A DNA stretch of 14,208 bases from Candidatus Omnitrophota bacterium. GTDB taxonomy: Bacteria; Omnitrophota; Gorgyraeia; Gygaellales; Profunditerraquicolaceae. Position 1 is the stretch's first letter. Every line of letters starts with the position of its first letter. Below, piece by piece: positions 1 through 6,034 of the stretch. The position numbers and the translations under genes are program-made. The notes under the pieces are model-generated. The model did not search any database, was not told the origin of the DNA, and saw only the letters and a program-made list of their open reading frames with translations. Location of the stretch: contig JAQUSM010000013.1 in NCBI GenBank assembly GCA_028715095.1, positions 1-14,208 on the forward strand. The letters run 5' to 3'.

Positions 1-495
1 ATAGCGGTTGATGATTACCTCAGGACCAGTTTAGCCAATATATATGCGGCAGGAGATTGCGCGTCTAAAATCATGCTTGCCCATTATGCGGCTTATCAAG
101 GAGTTGCAGCGGTTGAGAATATGGTTTCAGATAATAAGAACAAAGCGGATAATTCTGTCGTGCCTGCTTGCGTATTTTGTGATCCTGAAATTGCCAGTGT
201 CGGCTTAAACGAAGAAAAAGCCCGCGCTGCTGGTTTTGCGGTCAAGGTAAATAAATTTGATTTCCGCGCTTCGGCAATGGCACGTATTATTGACGAGTAT
301 GAAGGTTTTATTAAGGTTGTTTCTAAGCAGGATACGCAAGAAGTAATCGGAGGCTGTATAATCGGCCCGAAAGCTACGGAGCTTATCGCTATTTTGACTA
401 TGGCTGTTTCGCTGCGCCTGAAAGTAAGCCAGCTCCGCGAGGTTATTTTTGCGCATCCAACGCTTTCAGAATCTCTGCGTGAAAGTATATCCTAA
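1..495 (+). CDS. lpdA: Dihydrolipoyl dehydrogenase (E3), C-terminal part, 5'-truncated by the window edge
   Basis: This is the last 164 residues of a flavoprotein disulfide reductase that re-oxidises dihydrolipoyl groups with NAD+ in 2-oxoacid dehydrogenase complexes; the rest lies left of base 1. The reading frame is open from base 1. It begins with the second FAD-contacting segment (NIYAAGDC), followed by MLAHYAAYQG, which is typical of lipoamide dehydrogenases. The dimerisation domain follows (FCDPEIASVGLNEEKA). Near the end is HPTLSE, which carries the catalytic His-Glu pair of the partner subunit's active site. The stop at 493-495 is followed 25 bases later by a lipoyl-domain gene, so E3 and its substrate domain are co-transcribed. 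Mercuric or glutathione reductase is less likely because of the MLAH segment and the lipoyl neighbour. The redox-active CxxxxC motif is upstream and cannot be checked. Confidence 0.93.
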   Translation: MAVDDYLRTSLANIYAAGDCASKIMLAHYAAYQGVAAVENMVSDNKNKADNSVVPACVFCDPEIASVGLNEEKARAAGFAVKVNKFDFRASAMARIIDEYEGFIKVVSKQDTQEVIGGCIIGPKATELIAILTMAVSLRLKVSQLREVIFAHPTLSESLRESIS

Positions 496-520
496 CACCC
501 GAGGCCATAGGAGGAATAAT

Positions 521-757
521 ATGATAAAAGTTGTTTTGCCGGAATTAGGCGAGGGGATCACTAAGGCGACTGTTTCGTATTGGTTTGCCAAGGATGGAGA
601 GAGGGTAAAAGAGAAGGATGACCTGGTTGAGCTGACTACTGATAAAGCCACCTTTAATTTGCCCAGTCCCTGCACAGGCGTAATCTCTGAAATAATGTAT
701 AGCGAAGGGGATACTGTGGAAGTCGGCCAGATACTGGCAATTATCAATGAAGAGTAA
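521..757 (+). CDS. Freestanding E2-type lipoyl-domain protein (78 aa)
   Basis: A complete small protein consisting of a single biotinyl/lipoyl-carrier domain. It opens with MIKVVLPELGEG, as in E2 subunits of pyruvate and branched-chain dehydrogenases. Lys42 in the TTDKATF turn is the expected lipoylation site. The second half (SPCTGVISEIMYSEGDTVEVGQ) closes the barrel, and the protein ends two residues after it. There is no Ala/Pro linker, no peripheral-subunit-binding domain and no acyltransferase domain, whereas classical E2 proteins exceed 350 residues. The start at 521 is fixed by AGGAGG at 509-514, six bases upstream; an in-frame extension to 449 would overlap lpdA and lacks such a site. 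It follows lpdA directly, so it probably shuttles acyl groups or electrons between separately encoded subunits. It could also be a carrier for another lipoate-dependent system. Confidence 0.88.
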   Translation: MIKVVLPELGEGITKATVSYWFAKDGERVKEKDDLVELTTDKATFNLPSPCTGVISEIMYSEGDTVEVGQILAIINEE

Positions 758-778
758 GCCCCGAGTCCCGAGCCTATC

Positions 779-807
779 TTGACAACCTTCGGTTTTTCTA
801 GTATAAG
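779..807 (+). promoter_or_regulatory. Predicted sigma70 promoter for the HD-GYP/envelope/cobO operon
   Basis: TTGACA at 779-784 matches the -35 consensus exactly. After a 17-base spacer comes TATAAG at 802-807, which matches five of six -10 positions. The site lies in the only intergenic gap between the lipoyl gene and the HD-GYP gene, and it points into a run of overlapping genes that reaches cobO. A four-pair hairpin with a T run (784-797) lies inside the spacer but is too weak to call a terminator. Confidence 0.7.
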
Positions 808-911
808 TATATCTAACTGATGTATTCGTAAGTCAAGTGTTCATTGAATTCGGCCAAACAACTTATGTCCGCTGTCGCTCCATAAGTTGCGGCCTCATTA
901 AATTTAAAAAC

Positions 912-2078
912 ATGGCGATTGATTATAAGAAGGAACTCCAAAACGCAGCCAAGAACATGATCTTTGTGCATGATCCTGATCTTTTGATCAAGATGATGGT
1001 GCGTATGATGGTCAATAAAGCCAAGATTGCCCACGCAAGTTTCTTTTTGCATGATAAAAGAAAAGAAAGCTACCTGCTTACTGTTTCAAAAGGTTCATTG
1101 AGCAAGAAGCTGCCTTTGGATTTGGTCCGAATTGACAAGGATGATGTATTGATCCGTTTTTTCAGGTTCCGGATGAACCGCTCTTTATTTGGCAAGGAAG
1201 TGTTGCTCTATAGCGAAGCAAAGTCCGCGCTGAAGAATTCTAAAATAAAACAGGAGATCAGGCAGCAATTGAGCCATGTTTTGTACCAGATGGAACTTTT
1301 GGAATCCCTGGTTTGCATCCCCAGCTATTTTCGCGATGAATTGCTGGGTATTTTATTGTTAGGGAAGAAGGATAACGGCAGAAATTTTGTAGATGAAGAA
1401 TTGGATTTTTTTGTCGCCCTTAATTCTAATGTGGCAATGGCCGTCAGGAACGCCCAGTTATTCAGGGAGTTAGGCCTTGAATTAGACCGCAAACATCAGT
1501 TGTTTGTGCGTACAACCATCGCCCTGGCCGCAGCTATCGAAGCAAAAGATAATTATACCCATGGGCATACTACCCGTGTAACTAACTTGAGCCTTGAGAT
1601 TGCCCGCAGGATCAGCCAGAAGGATAAAAAAGATTTTGACGCCAAATTCCTGGAGAATTTGCATATAGCCAGCCTTCTGCATGATATCGGCAAGATCGGC
1701 GTACCGGAGCACATCCTGAACAAAAGAAATGAGCTTACCGTGGGAGAACGTAACCGCATTAAAGAACACCCCATGATCGGGGTGAATATCCTTAAACCGA
1801 TTAAAGAATTGGAAGGCTCGATGCTGGGAGTCAGGAGCCACCATGAACGTTTTGACGGGAAAGGTTACCCTGATGGTTTAAAGGGTGAACAGATCCCCTT
1901 GATTGCCTCTATAATTTCAGTAGCGGATTCTTTTGACGCTATGAGCACTGACCGGCCGTACCGGCTGGCCCTGCCTAAAGATAAGGCTATTGATGAGATC
2001 AGGCATTTAAGCGGCCGGCAATTTTGTCCCCGCATTGCCGATTCTTTTCTGGAACTCTGCACGGAAGGCAAGATTTAA
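912..2078 (+). CDS. GAF-domain HD-GYP cyclic-di-GMP phosphodiesterase
   Basis: A 388-residue cytosolic signalling protein. Residues from about 15 to 185 look like a GAF sensor domain (LLIKMMVRMMV... through DEELDFFVALNSNVAMAVRNAQLF). From about 205 onward is an HD-GYP domain that should hydrolyse c-di-GMP. The expected landmarks are present: HTTRVTNLS, the metal-binding His257-Asp258 in HDIGKIGVPEHIL, the second His in KEHPMIG, HHERFDGKGYP with Gly318-Tyr319-Pro320, and ADSFDAMSTDRPYR. No catalytic position is obviously lost and no membrane helix is visible. The start is uncertain. ATG 912 is preferred because the 25 residues encoded from the in-frame GTG at 837 do not look like protein, but neither start has a clear Shine-Dalgarno sequence. 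It is the first gene after a strong promoter and its stop is only 8 bases from the next start, linking c-di-GMP turnover to envelope genes. Confidence 0.9.
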   Translation: MAIDYKKELQNAAKNMIFVHDPDLLIKMMVRMMVNKAKIAHASFFLHDKRKESYLLTVSKGSLSKKLPLDLVRIDKDDVLIRFFRFRMNRSLFGKEVLLYSEAKSALKNSKIKQEIRQQLSHVLYQMELLESLVCIPSYFRDELLGILLLGKKDNGRNFVDEELDFFVALNSNVAMAVRNAQLFRELGLELDRKHQLFVRTTIALAAAIEAKDNYTHGHTTRVTNLSLEIARRISQKDKKDFDAKFLENLHIASLLHDIGKIGVPEHILNKRNELTVGERNRIKEHPMIGVNILKPIKELEGSMLGVRSHHERFDGKGYPDGLKGEQIPLIASIISVADSFDAMSTDRPYRLALPKDKAIDEIRHLSGRQFCPRIADSFLELCTEGKI

Positions 2079-2086
2079 TCCTTATT

Positions 2087-3202
2087 ATGCTACCCAAACG
2101 TATAATCTTAATGTATATATCCGAAGTTTCCGGCCACCGCAGCGCCACTATGGCTATTGAAAAGGCGCTTAAGGCGCTTTCCCCGGATTGTGAGATTTTA
2201 AATATTAATGCTTTTAATTATACCAACCCTATCTCGGAAAAGGTGATTAACCGGATTTATATGGAAGTTATCAAATATACGCCTCAGGTCTGGGACTATC
2301 TTTATGATAATCCCAACGTGGTTAAAGGCTTAGAAAAAATCAAAAAAAGCGTGCATAAATCAAATTCACCAAAACTTAAGAAGCTTTTTGATAATTTCAA
2401 CCCGGATATGGTAGTTTGTACCCAGGCGTTTCCCTGCGGCATGGTCGCAGATTATAAAAAAGCTTGCGGCTTAAGCTTGCCGCTGGTTGCCGTGCTTACG
2501 GACTACATACCGCACTCCTATTGGGTTTATGATACAGTGGACTATTATATAACCCCTTCGGAGGATGTATCGGAACGGCTGCAAAGGAAAGGGGTTGACC
2601 CCGGGAAAATTAAGCCATATGGGATACCTTTTGACCATAAGTTTAACCAGAAGCTGAACAGCGAGGAGATTTTCCGTAAATTAAACCTGAACCCGCATAA
2701 ACCTGTAGTATTAATTATGGGGGGAGGCCAGGGGCTGGGCCCGATTAAGACTATAGTTAAATCACTTGAGAAGGTTAAGCAGGATATCCAGGAATTAATC
2801 ATTACCGGAACAAACAAGAAACTATACCGAACGCTTAAGCGTAAAATCCGCGGTTACAAGAAGGAGATCCACCTCTTTGGTTTTGTGCAGAACATCCATG
2901 AATTAATGCATATTTCTAAAGTGATTATTTCTAAGCCCGGGGGAGTAACTACCGCTGAAGTATTAAGCGCAAGGCTTCCTATGGTTATAGTCAAGCCTAT
3001 TCCGGGACAGGAAATCAATAATACTAATTTTCTTACGCATAAAGGAGCAGCAATCAAAGTGGATGACCCTAAAGAAGTATACCGGGTTATTGACGAATTA
3101 TTAGAAGACAGGGTGAAATTAGAGAGACTAAGGCAGGCCGCGGCGGAGATTGCTAAGCCTAATGCGAGCATGGATGTCGCCAGGCTTCTTTTGAGTATAT
3201 AA
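2087..3202 (+). CDS. MGDG-synthase/UgtP-like processive diacylglycerol glycosyltransferase (GT28)
   Basis: A 371-residue glycosyltransferase of the MGDG-synthase/GT28 family, which moves a sugar from a nucleotide donor to a diacylglycerol-type acceptor at the inner membrane face. The N-terminal acceptor domain begins RIILMYISEVSGHRSATMAI, with Ser15-Gly16-His17 in the position of the family's GxGH loop. It continues to TDYIPHSYWVYDTVDYYI and the hinge KPYGIPFDHKF. The C-terminal domain carries the donor-binding loop MGGGQGLGP (from Met211) and SKPGG (282-286), followed by PIPGQEINN. No signal peptide or helix spans the membrane. Start 2087 places the first beta strand at the usual position; an upstream start at 2024 would lie within the HD-GYP gene. 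There is no clear Shine-Dalgarno sequence, so translational coupling is likely. The acceptor and the sugar cannot be read from the sequence; MurG itself is excluded by the MGDG-type N-terminal domain. Confidence 0.85.
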   Translation: MLPKRIILMYISEVSGHRSATMAIEKALKALSPDCEILNINAFNYTNPISEKVINRIYMEVIKYTPQVWDYLYDNPNVVKGLEKIKKSVHKSNSPKLKKLFDNFNPDMVVCTQAFPCGMVADYKKACGLSLPLVAVLTDYIPHSYWVYDTVDYYITPSEDVSERLQRKGVDPGKIKPYGIPFDHKFNQKLNSEEIFRKLNLNPHKPVVLIMGGGQGLGPIKTIVKSLEKVKQDIQELIITGTNKKLYRTLKRKIRGYKKEIHLFGFVQNIHELMHISKVIISKPGGVTTAEVLSARLPMVIVKPIPGQEINNTNFLTHKGAAIKVDDPKEVYRVIDELLEDRVKLERLRQAAAEIAKPNASMDVARLLLSI

Positions 3203-3205
3203 ATC

Positions 3206-4063
3206 GTGTTAAACTATTATTTATACCGCTTCGGCCAATTTATCGCACTGATCGCACCGTTAAGATTAGTTTATGCCATCGCAGTTTTTCTGGCCGACCT
3301 GCATTATTTTCTTGCCTTCCGCGACAGAAGATTTGTAAAAGCCAACCTGAAGATTATTTTCCCGGAAAAAGAAAACAGGCAGCTGCGTAAAATAAGCAGG
3401 ATGGTCTTTCGTAATTTTGCCAAATACCTGGTGGATTTTTTCCGTTTTGAAAAACTCAACCGTACTTACATCGATAAGAATATAAAATTAAAGAACCTGC
3501 ATTATTTTGACCAGGCATTGGCAGCCGGTAAGGGGGTGGTTGTTCTGACCGCTCATCTGGGTAATTGGGAGCTGGGAGGAGTTGTCCTGGCCCAATTAGG
3601 TTACCCGTTCTGGGCAGTAGCTTTGCCGCATAAGAATATTAAAGTTAACGATTTTTTTGTTTCCCAGAGGGCCAGAAAAGGAGTTAATGTTATTGCTATG
3701 GGTAAGGCAATCAGGAGTTGTATCTCGGAGATCAGGAATAACCATATGGTTGCTTTAGTAGGAGACCGGGATTTTACCGAGAAGGGGGTTATTATAGATT
3801 TCTTTGGCAAACCAACTCGTTTTCCTGAAGGACCGGCAGCTTTAAGCCTGATGACCGGGGCCGCTATTGTGCCGGGTTTTATGCTCAGGAACCCTGATGA
3901 CAGTTTTACCTTAAGCATAGAGAAGCCTGTTGAGTTTATACCTACCGGTGATAAATCAAAAGACTTAGCCAGCCTGGTTAAGGTCTACAAAAATATCTTT
4001 GAAGATTATATACGTAGATACCCTGACCAGTGGTATGTCTTTCGCAGATTTTGGGTTGAATAA
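3206..4063 (+). CDS. LpxL/HtrB-family lysophospholipid or lipid A acyltransferase
   Basis: A 285-residue member of the lipid A biosynthesis acyltransferase family, which transfers an acyl chain to a glycolipid at the cytoplasmic membrane. The N-terminus (about 5-37) is hydrophobic and suits a membrane anchor. The catalytic HX4E motif is His117-Leu-Gly-Asn-Trp-Glu122. The second conserved block, VGDRDFTEKGVIIDFFGKPT followed by FPEGPAALS, is also typical, and the protein ends with PDQWYVFRRFW as LpxL-like proteins do. GTG at 3206 lies 3 bases after the previous stop; no strong Shine-Dalgarno sequence is visible. It stands between two glycosyltransferases, so its acceptor may be the glycolipid those enzymes build rather than Kdo-lipid A. 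Patatin-like or PlsC acyltransferases are excluded by the motif set. Full family length suggests an intact gene. Confidence 0.87.
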   Translation: MLNYYLYRFGQFIALIAPLRLVYAIAVFLADLHYFLAFRDRRFVKANLKIIFPEKENRQLRKISRMVFRNFAKYLVDFFRFEKLNRTYIDKNIKLKNLHYFDQALAAGKGVVVLTAHLGNWELGGVVLAQLGYPFWAVALPHKNIKVNDFFVSQRARKGVNVIAMGKAIRSCISEIRNNHMVALVGDRDFTEKGVIIDFFGKPTRFPEGPAALSLMTGAAIVPGFMLRNPDDSFTLSIEKPVEFIPTGDKSKDLASLVKVYKNIFEDYIRRYPDQWYVFRRFWVE

Positions 4064-4741
4064 ATGCATACTTGTGTAATAATCCCAACTTATAATGAAG
4101 CCAAAGCGATTGCCGGCCTGATTGAGCAAATACACAAAATAGGGCTGAAGGCGATCATAATTGACGATGGCTCAAGTGATGATACCGTAAAGATTTCCCA
4201 GGCGTTTGGCGCAGAGGTTTTACGTAACCCGTCGAATACCGGCAAAGGCGCTTCTTTAATCAAGGGATACACATTCGCGGTCTCCCAGGGTTTTGACGCG
4301 GTAATCAGCATGGATGGGGACGGGCAGCATTCGGCAGACGATATCAAGAGCTTCATCCGGAAGGCCGAATCTTCGGACTGCGGAATTATCGTCGGTAACC
4401 GTATGGCTATGACTAAAAATATGCCTGTTTTGCGTATTGCCGCCAATCATTTTATGTCGTGGATAATTTCAATAATTGCCAAACAGCATATACCGGATAC
4501 TCAGTGCGGATTCCGCCTGGTAAAAAGAGAAGTCCTCCAGAAAATGGATTTATCTACTACTAAATATGAAACCGAGTCAGAAATCCTGATTAAGGCATCG
4601 CGCTTAGGATTTAAGATTGAATCTGTGCCGGTTAAGACTATCTATTCAGGGCAGAAGAGCCGGATCAATCCTTTCCTTGATACATTGAGATTTACGCGTT
4701 TTATAATCTTAGAATCTATCAGGAGCCTTAAACATGTTTGA
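4064..4741 (+). CDS. DPM1-like family 2 glycosyltransferase
   Basis: A 225-residue GT-A fold glycosyltransferase. It opens with VIIPTYNEAKAIAGLI, then IIIDDGSSDDT at 31-41. The metal and nucleotide-sugar binding motif is MDGDGQH, with Asp84 and Asp86. IPDTQCGFRLVKREVL and TKYETESEILIKA are the usual acceptor-side segments of polyprenyl-phosphate mannosyl/glucosyltransferase relatives. Unlike longer DPM1 or GtrB proteins it has no C-terminal membrane helices. ATG follows the preceding TAA with no gap, and the last 8 bases overlap the next gene, so translation is probably coupled throughout this cassette. It may make a lipid-linked sugar or decorate a glycolipid on the cytoplasmic face; donor and acceptor are unknown. 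Confidence 0.88.
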   Translation: MHTCVIIPTYNEAKAIAGLIEQIHKIGLKAIIIDDGSSDDTVKISQAFGAEVLRNPSNTGKGASLIKGYTFAVSQGFDAVISMDGDGQHSADDIKSFIRKAESSDCGIIVGNRMAMTKNMPVLRIAANHFMSWIISIIAKQHIPDTQCGFRLVKREVLQKMDLSTTKYETESEILIKASRLGFKIESVPVKTIYSGQKSRINPFLDTLRFTRFIILESIRSLKHV

Positions 4742-5231
4742 TGTTATTTTAAACTATTTAAAAGATTTGCCTAAAGACTACGTGGTAATGATCGTGGGGG
4801 CTTTACCCGTTTCTGAATTAAGGGGGGCGATACCTCTGGCATTGTCATTCGGGATGAGCTTGACAAAAGCTTTCTGGCTTTCAGTATTGGGAAATTGTAT
4901 TATTGTGGCTCCGGCCCTTTTTCTCTTTAAGCCAATTACCGGGTTTTTACGAAAATTTAAGATTTGGTCGCGGTTCTTTGACTGGATATTTGAACGCACC
5001 AGGAAGAATTCAGATTCGATCCAGAAATATGAGGCTTTGGGCCTGGCTATCTTTGTGGCTATCCCGCTTCCAATGACCGGCGCCTGGAGCGGAGTGATCG
5101 CGGCTTCTTTATTCAAGATCCGTTTTCGTTACGCGTTCATGGCTATAGTTGCCGGAGTTATTTGCGCAGGGCTTATCGTGTCGGCTTTATGCGCTTTAGG
5201 GATAATGAGCTGGAAGGCGGTAGCAGGATGA
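4734..5231 (+). CDS. COG2426 / 'small multidrug export' family membrane protein
   Basis: A 165-residue integral membrane protein of the COG2426 family. The family's name comes from weak historical evidence and its real function is not established. It has a signature start, MIVGALPVSELRGAIPLAL, in which Glu and Arg lie within a re-entrant or membrane segment. It then has hydrophobic stretches at roughly 45-65, 105-130 and 132-155. A second characteristic motif is VAIPLPMTGAWSGVIAASLF. AGGAG at 4721-4725, eight bases before ATG 4734, supports the start despite the 8-base overlap with the upstream gene. Its stop overlaps the cobO start as ATGA. Position after glycolipid enzymes suggests a role in the envelope, perhaps lipid or small-molecule movement, but that is inference from neighbourhood only. 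Confidence 0.8.
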   Translation: MFDVILNYLKDLPKDYVVMIVGALPVSELRGAIPLALSFGMSLTKAFWLSVLGNCIIVAPALFLFKPITGFLRKFKIWSRFFDWIFERTRKNSDSIQKYEALGLAIFVAIPLPMTGAWSGVIAASLFKIRFRYAFMAIVAGVICAGLIVSALCALGIMSWKAVAG

Positions 5232-5731
5232 TCCAGGTTTATACGGGTAACGGTAAGGGCAAGACTACAGCAGCTATCGGCCTGGCTTTGAGAGCATCAG
5301 GAGCAGGTTTAAATGTTTATATCGCCCAATTTGCTAAAGGCCGTGTCTGCAGTGAACATAAAGCACTGCAGAAGATAAAAAATATAAAGGTTGAACAATT
5401 CGGCAGGGATTATTTTATTCTTCATAAGCCGCGGCCTTGTGATATAGATTCGGCCCGGCAGGCCATGGAGAAGATAAGGAAAGTTATTGCCCGCGGGAAT
5501 TTCCGCGTAATTATTTTAGATGAAATTAATGTTGCCTTAAAGCTTGGATTGGTATGCCTTAAAGATGTGCTTGAGTTGATTAAGCATGCTCCGGTAACCA
5601 TTGAGATGGTCTTAACCGGCAGGTGCGCGCCAAGAAAGATTATTGAATGCGCTGACCTGGTCAGCCGCATAGATGAGGTTAAGCATTATTATAAACGCGG
5701 GGTTAAGGCAAGAAAAGGAATAGAATTTTAA
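5228..5731 (+). CDS. cobO: Cob(I)yrinic acid a,c-diamide / corrinoid adenosyltransferase (CobA/CobO/BtuR type)
   Basis: This enzyme transfers 5'-deoxyadenosine from ATP to Co(I) corrinoids, both imported ones and biosynthetic intermediates, in the cytosol. The 167-residue protein begins IQVYTGNGKGKTTAAIGLAL, with the P-loop at 7-14. It has ILDEINVAL (Asp98, Glu99) and VLTGRCAPRKIIECADLVS at 128-146, all typical of the CobA/CobO family rather than PduO or EutT. It lacks the roughly 25-residue N-terminal segment of the enterobacterial enzyme, which is common in short family members. The start is ATG 5228, overlapping the upstream TGA, with GGAAGG some eight bases ahead; longer in-frame starts fall inside the COG2426 gene. 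It closes the envelope operon and precedes the B12 riboswitch, so it is expected to be transcribed independently of that switch. Confidence 0.92.
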   Translation: MIQVYTGNGKGKTTAAIGLALRASGAGLNVYIAQFAKGRVCSEHKALQKIKNIKVEQFGRDYFILHKPRPCDIDSARQAMEKIRKVIARGNFRVIILDEINVALKLGLVCLKDVLELIKHAPVTIEMVLTGRCAPRKIIECADLVSRIDEVKHYYKRGVKARKGIEF

Positions 5732-5732
5732 G

Positions 5733-5760
5733 TTGACAAATTATTATTGGATGTTAAAGT
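5733..5760 (+). promoter_or_regulatory. Predicted sigma70 promoter of the btuFCD-cob operon
   Basis: A perfect -35 box, TTGACA (5733-5738), begins two bases after the cobO stop. TAAAGT at 5755-5760 follows after 16 bases and matches four of six -10 positions. Initiation would fall near 5767, about a dozen bases before the first stem of the cobalamin riboswitch, which is the expected geometry. The -35 is strong and the -10 is moderate. Confidence 0.6.
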
Positions 5761-5778
5761 AAAGAGGAAAATTTAAGC

Positions 5779-5928
5779 ATATAGGTTAAGGGAAATCCGT
5801 TTAGTCGGATGCGGTCCCGCCGCTGTAAGAGTTGACGAAAGCTGCCAAATGCCACTGTGCTCAGACGCATCAGCATGGGAAGGCGCAGCAAGTAGATTAA
5901 AGACTCAAGCCAGAAGACCTGCCTATAT
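5779..5928 (+). ncRNA. Cobalamin riboswitch 1, long (Cbl-I-like) form, upstream of btuF
   Basis: A cobalamin-sensing leader RNA. The closing stem P1 is seven perfect pairs, ATATAGG (5779-5785) with CCTATAT (5922-5928). Inside are the B12-box elements in order: AAGGGAA (5788-5794), a small stem ATCCG/CGGAT, CGGTCCCGCCGCTGTAA (5812-5828), GCCACTG (5851-5857), GGGAAGG (5877-5883), and AAGCCAGAAGACCTGCC (5907-5923). A peripheral arm is closed by GCTGC (5841-5845) and GCAGC (5885-5889). GCCACTG together with GGGAAGG marks the long form, generally selective for adenosylcobalamin. The loop of the first internal stem (TTTAGT) differs from the usual GTGCAAAT-like T-loop. A CGCGG in 5946-5950 could make the kissing contact with the CCCGCCG loop. 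Transport genes follow, so high B12 should reduce their expression. Confidence 0.95.
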
Positions 5929-5979
5929 AAAGAAGAGTAACGCCTCGCGGAATGGGCCAAAAGTAATACAAGGGTGAAG

Positions 5980-6019
5980 CCCGATCCGGGTACGAAAAGT
6001 ACCAGGTCGGGTATTTTTA
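5980..6019 (+). terminator. Intrinsic terminator, expression platform of riboswitch 1
   Basis: CCCGA (5980-5984) pairs with TCGGG (6007-6011), CC (5986-5987) with GG (6005-6006), and GGTAC (5989-5993) with GTACC (5999-6003) around a GAAAA loop. One bulged T and one G-A mismatch interrupt the stem. TATTTTTA follows directly at 6012-6019. The structure ends 15 bases before the btuF start, so ligand binding most likely causes premature termination. An upstream GGGC at 5955-5958 or GGG at 5972-5974 could pair with the CCC at 5980-5982 as an antiterminator; that part is inference. Confidence 0.82.
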
Positions 6020-6034
6020 TTGTTGTGTCCTATC

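Noticed and set aside
784..797. Small hairpin AACC-TTC-GGTT followed by T residues, a possible terminator after the lipoyl gene
   Set aside because: Only four pairs, and it lies between the -35 and -10 boxes of a better-supported promoter. It is too weak to call.
837..911. In-frame GTG extension of the HD-GYP protein by 25 residues
   Set aside because: The residues do not look like part of a GAF domain, no ribosome site precedes the GTG, and it would lie close to the predicted transcription start.
5162..5227. Upstream in-frame start for CobO giving 22 extra residues
   Set aside because: It lies entirely within the COG2426 gene in another frame, and the extra residues do not resemble the N-terminal helix of CobA. 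ATG 5228 has the usual overlap and ribosome site.
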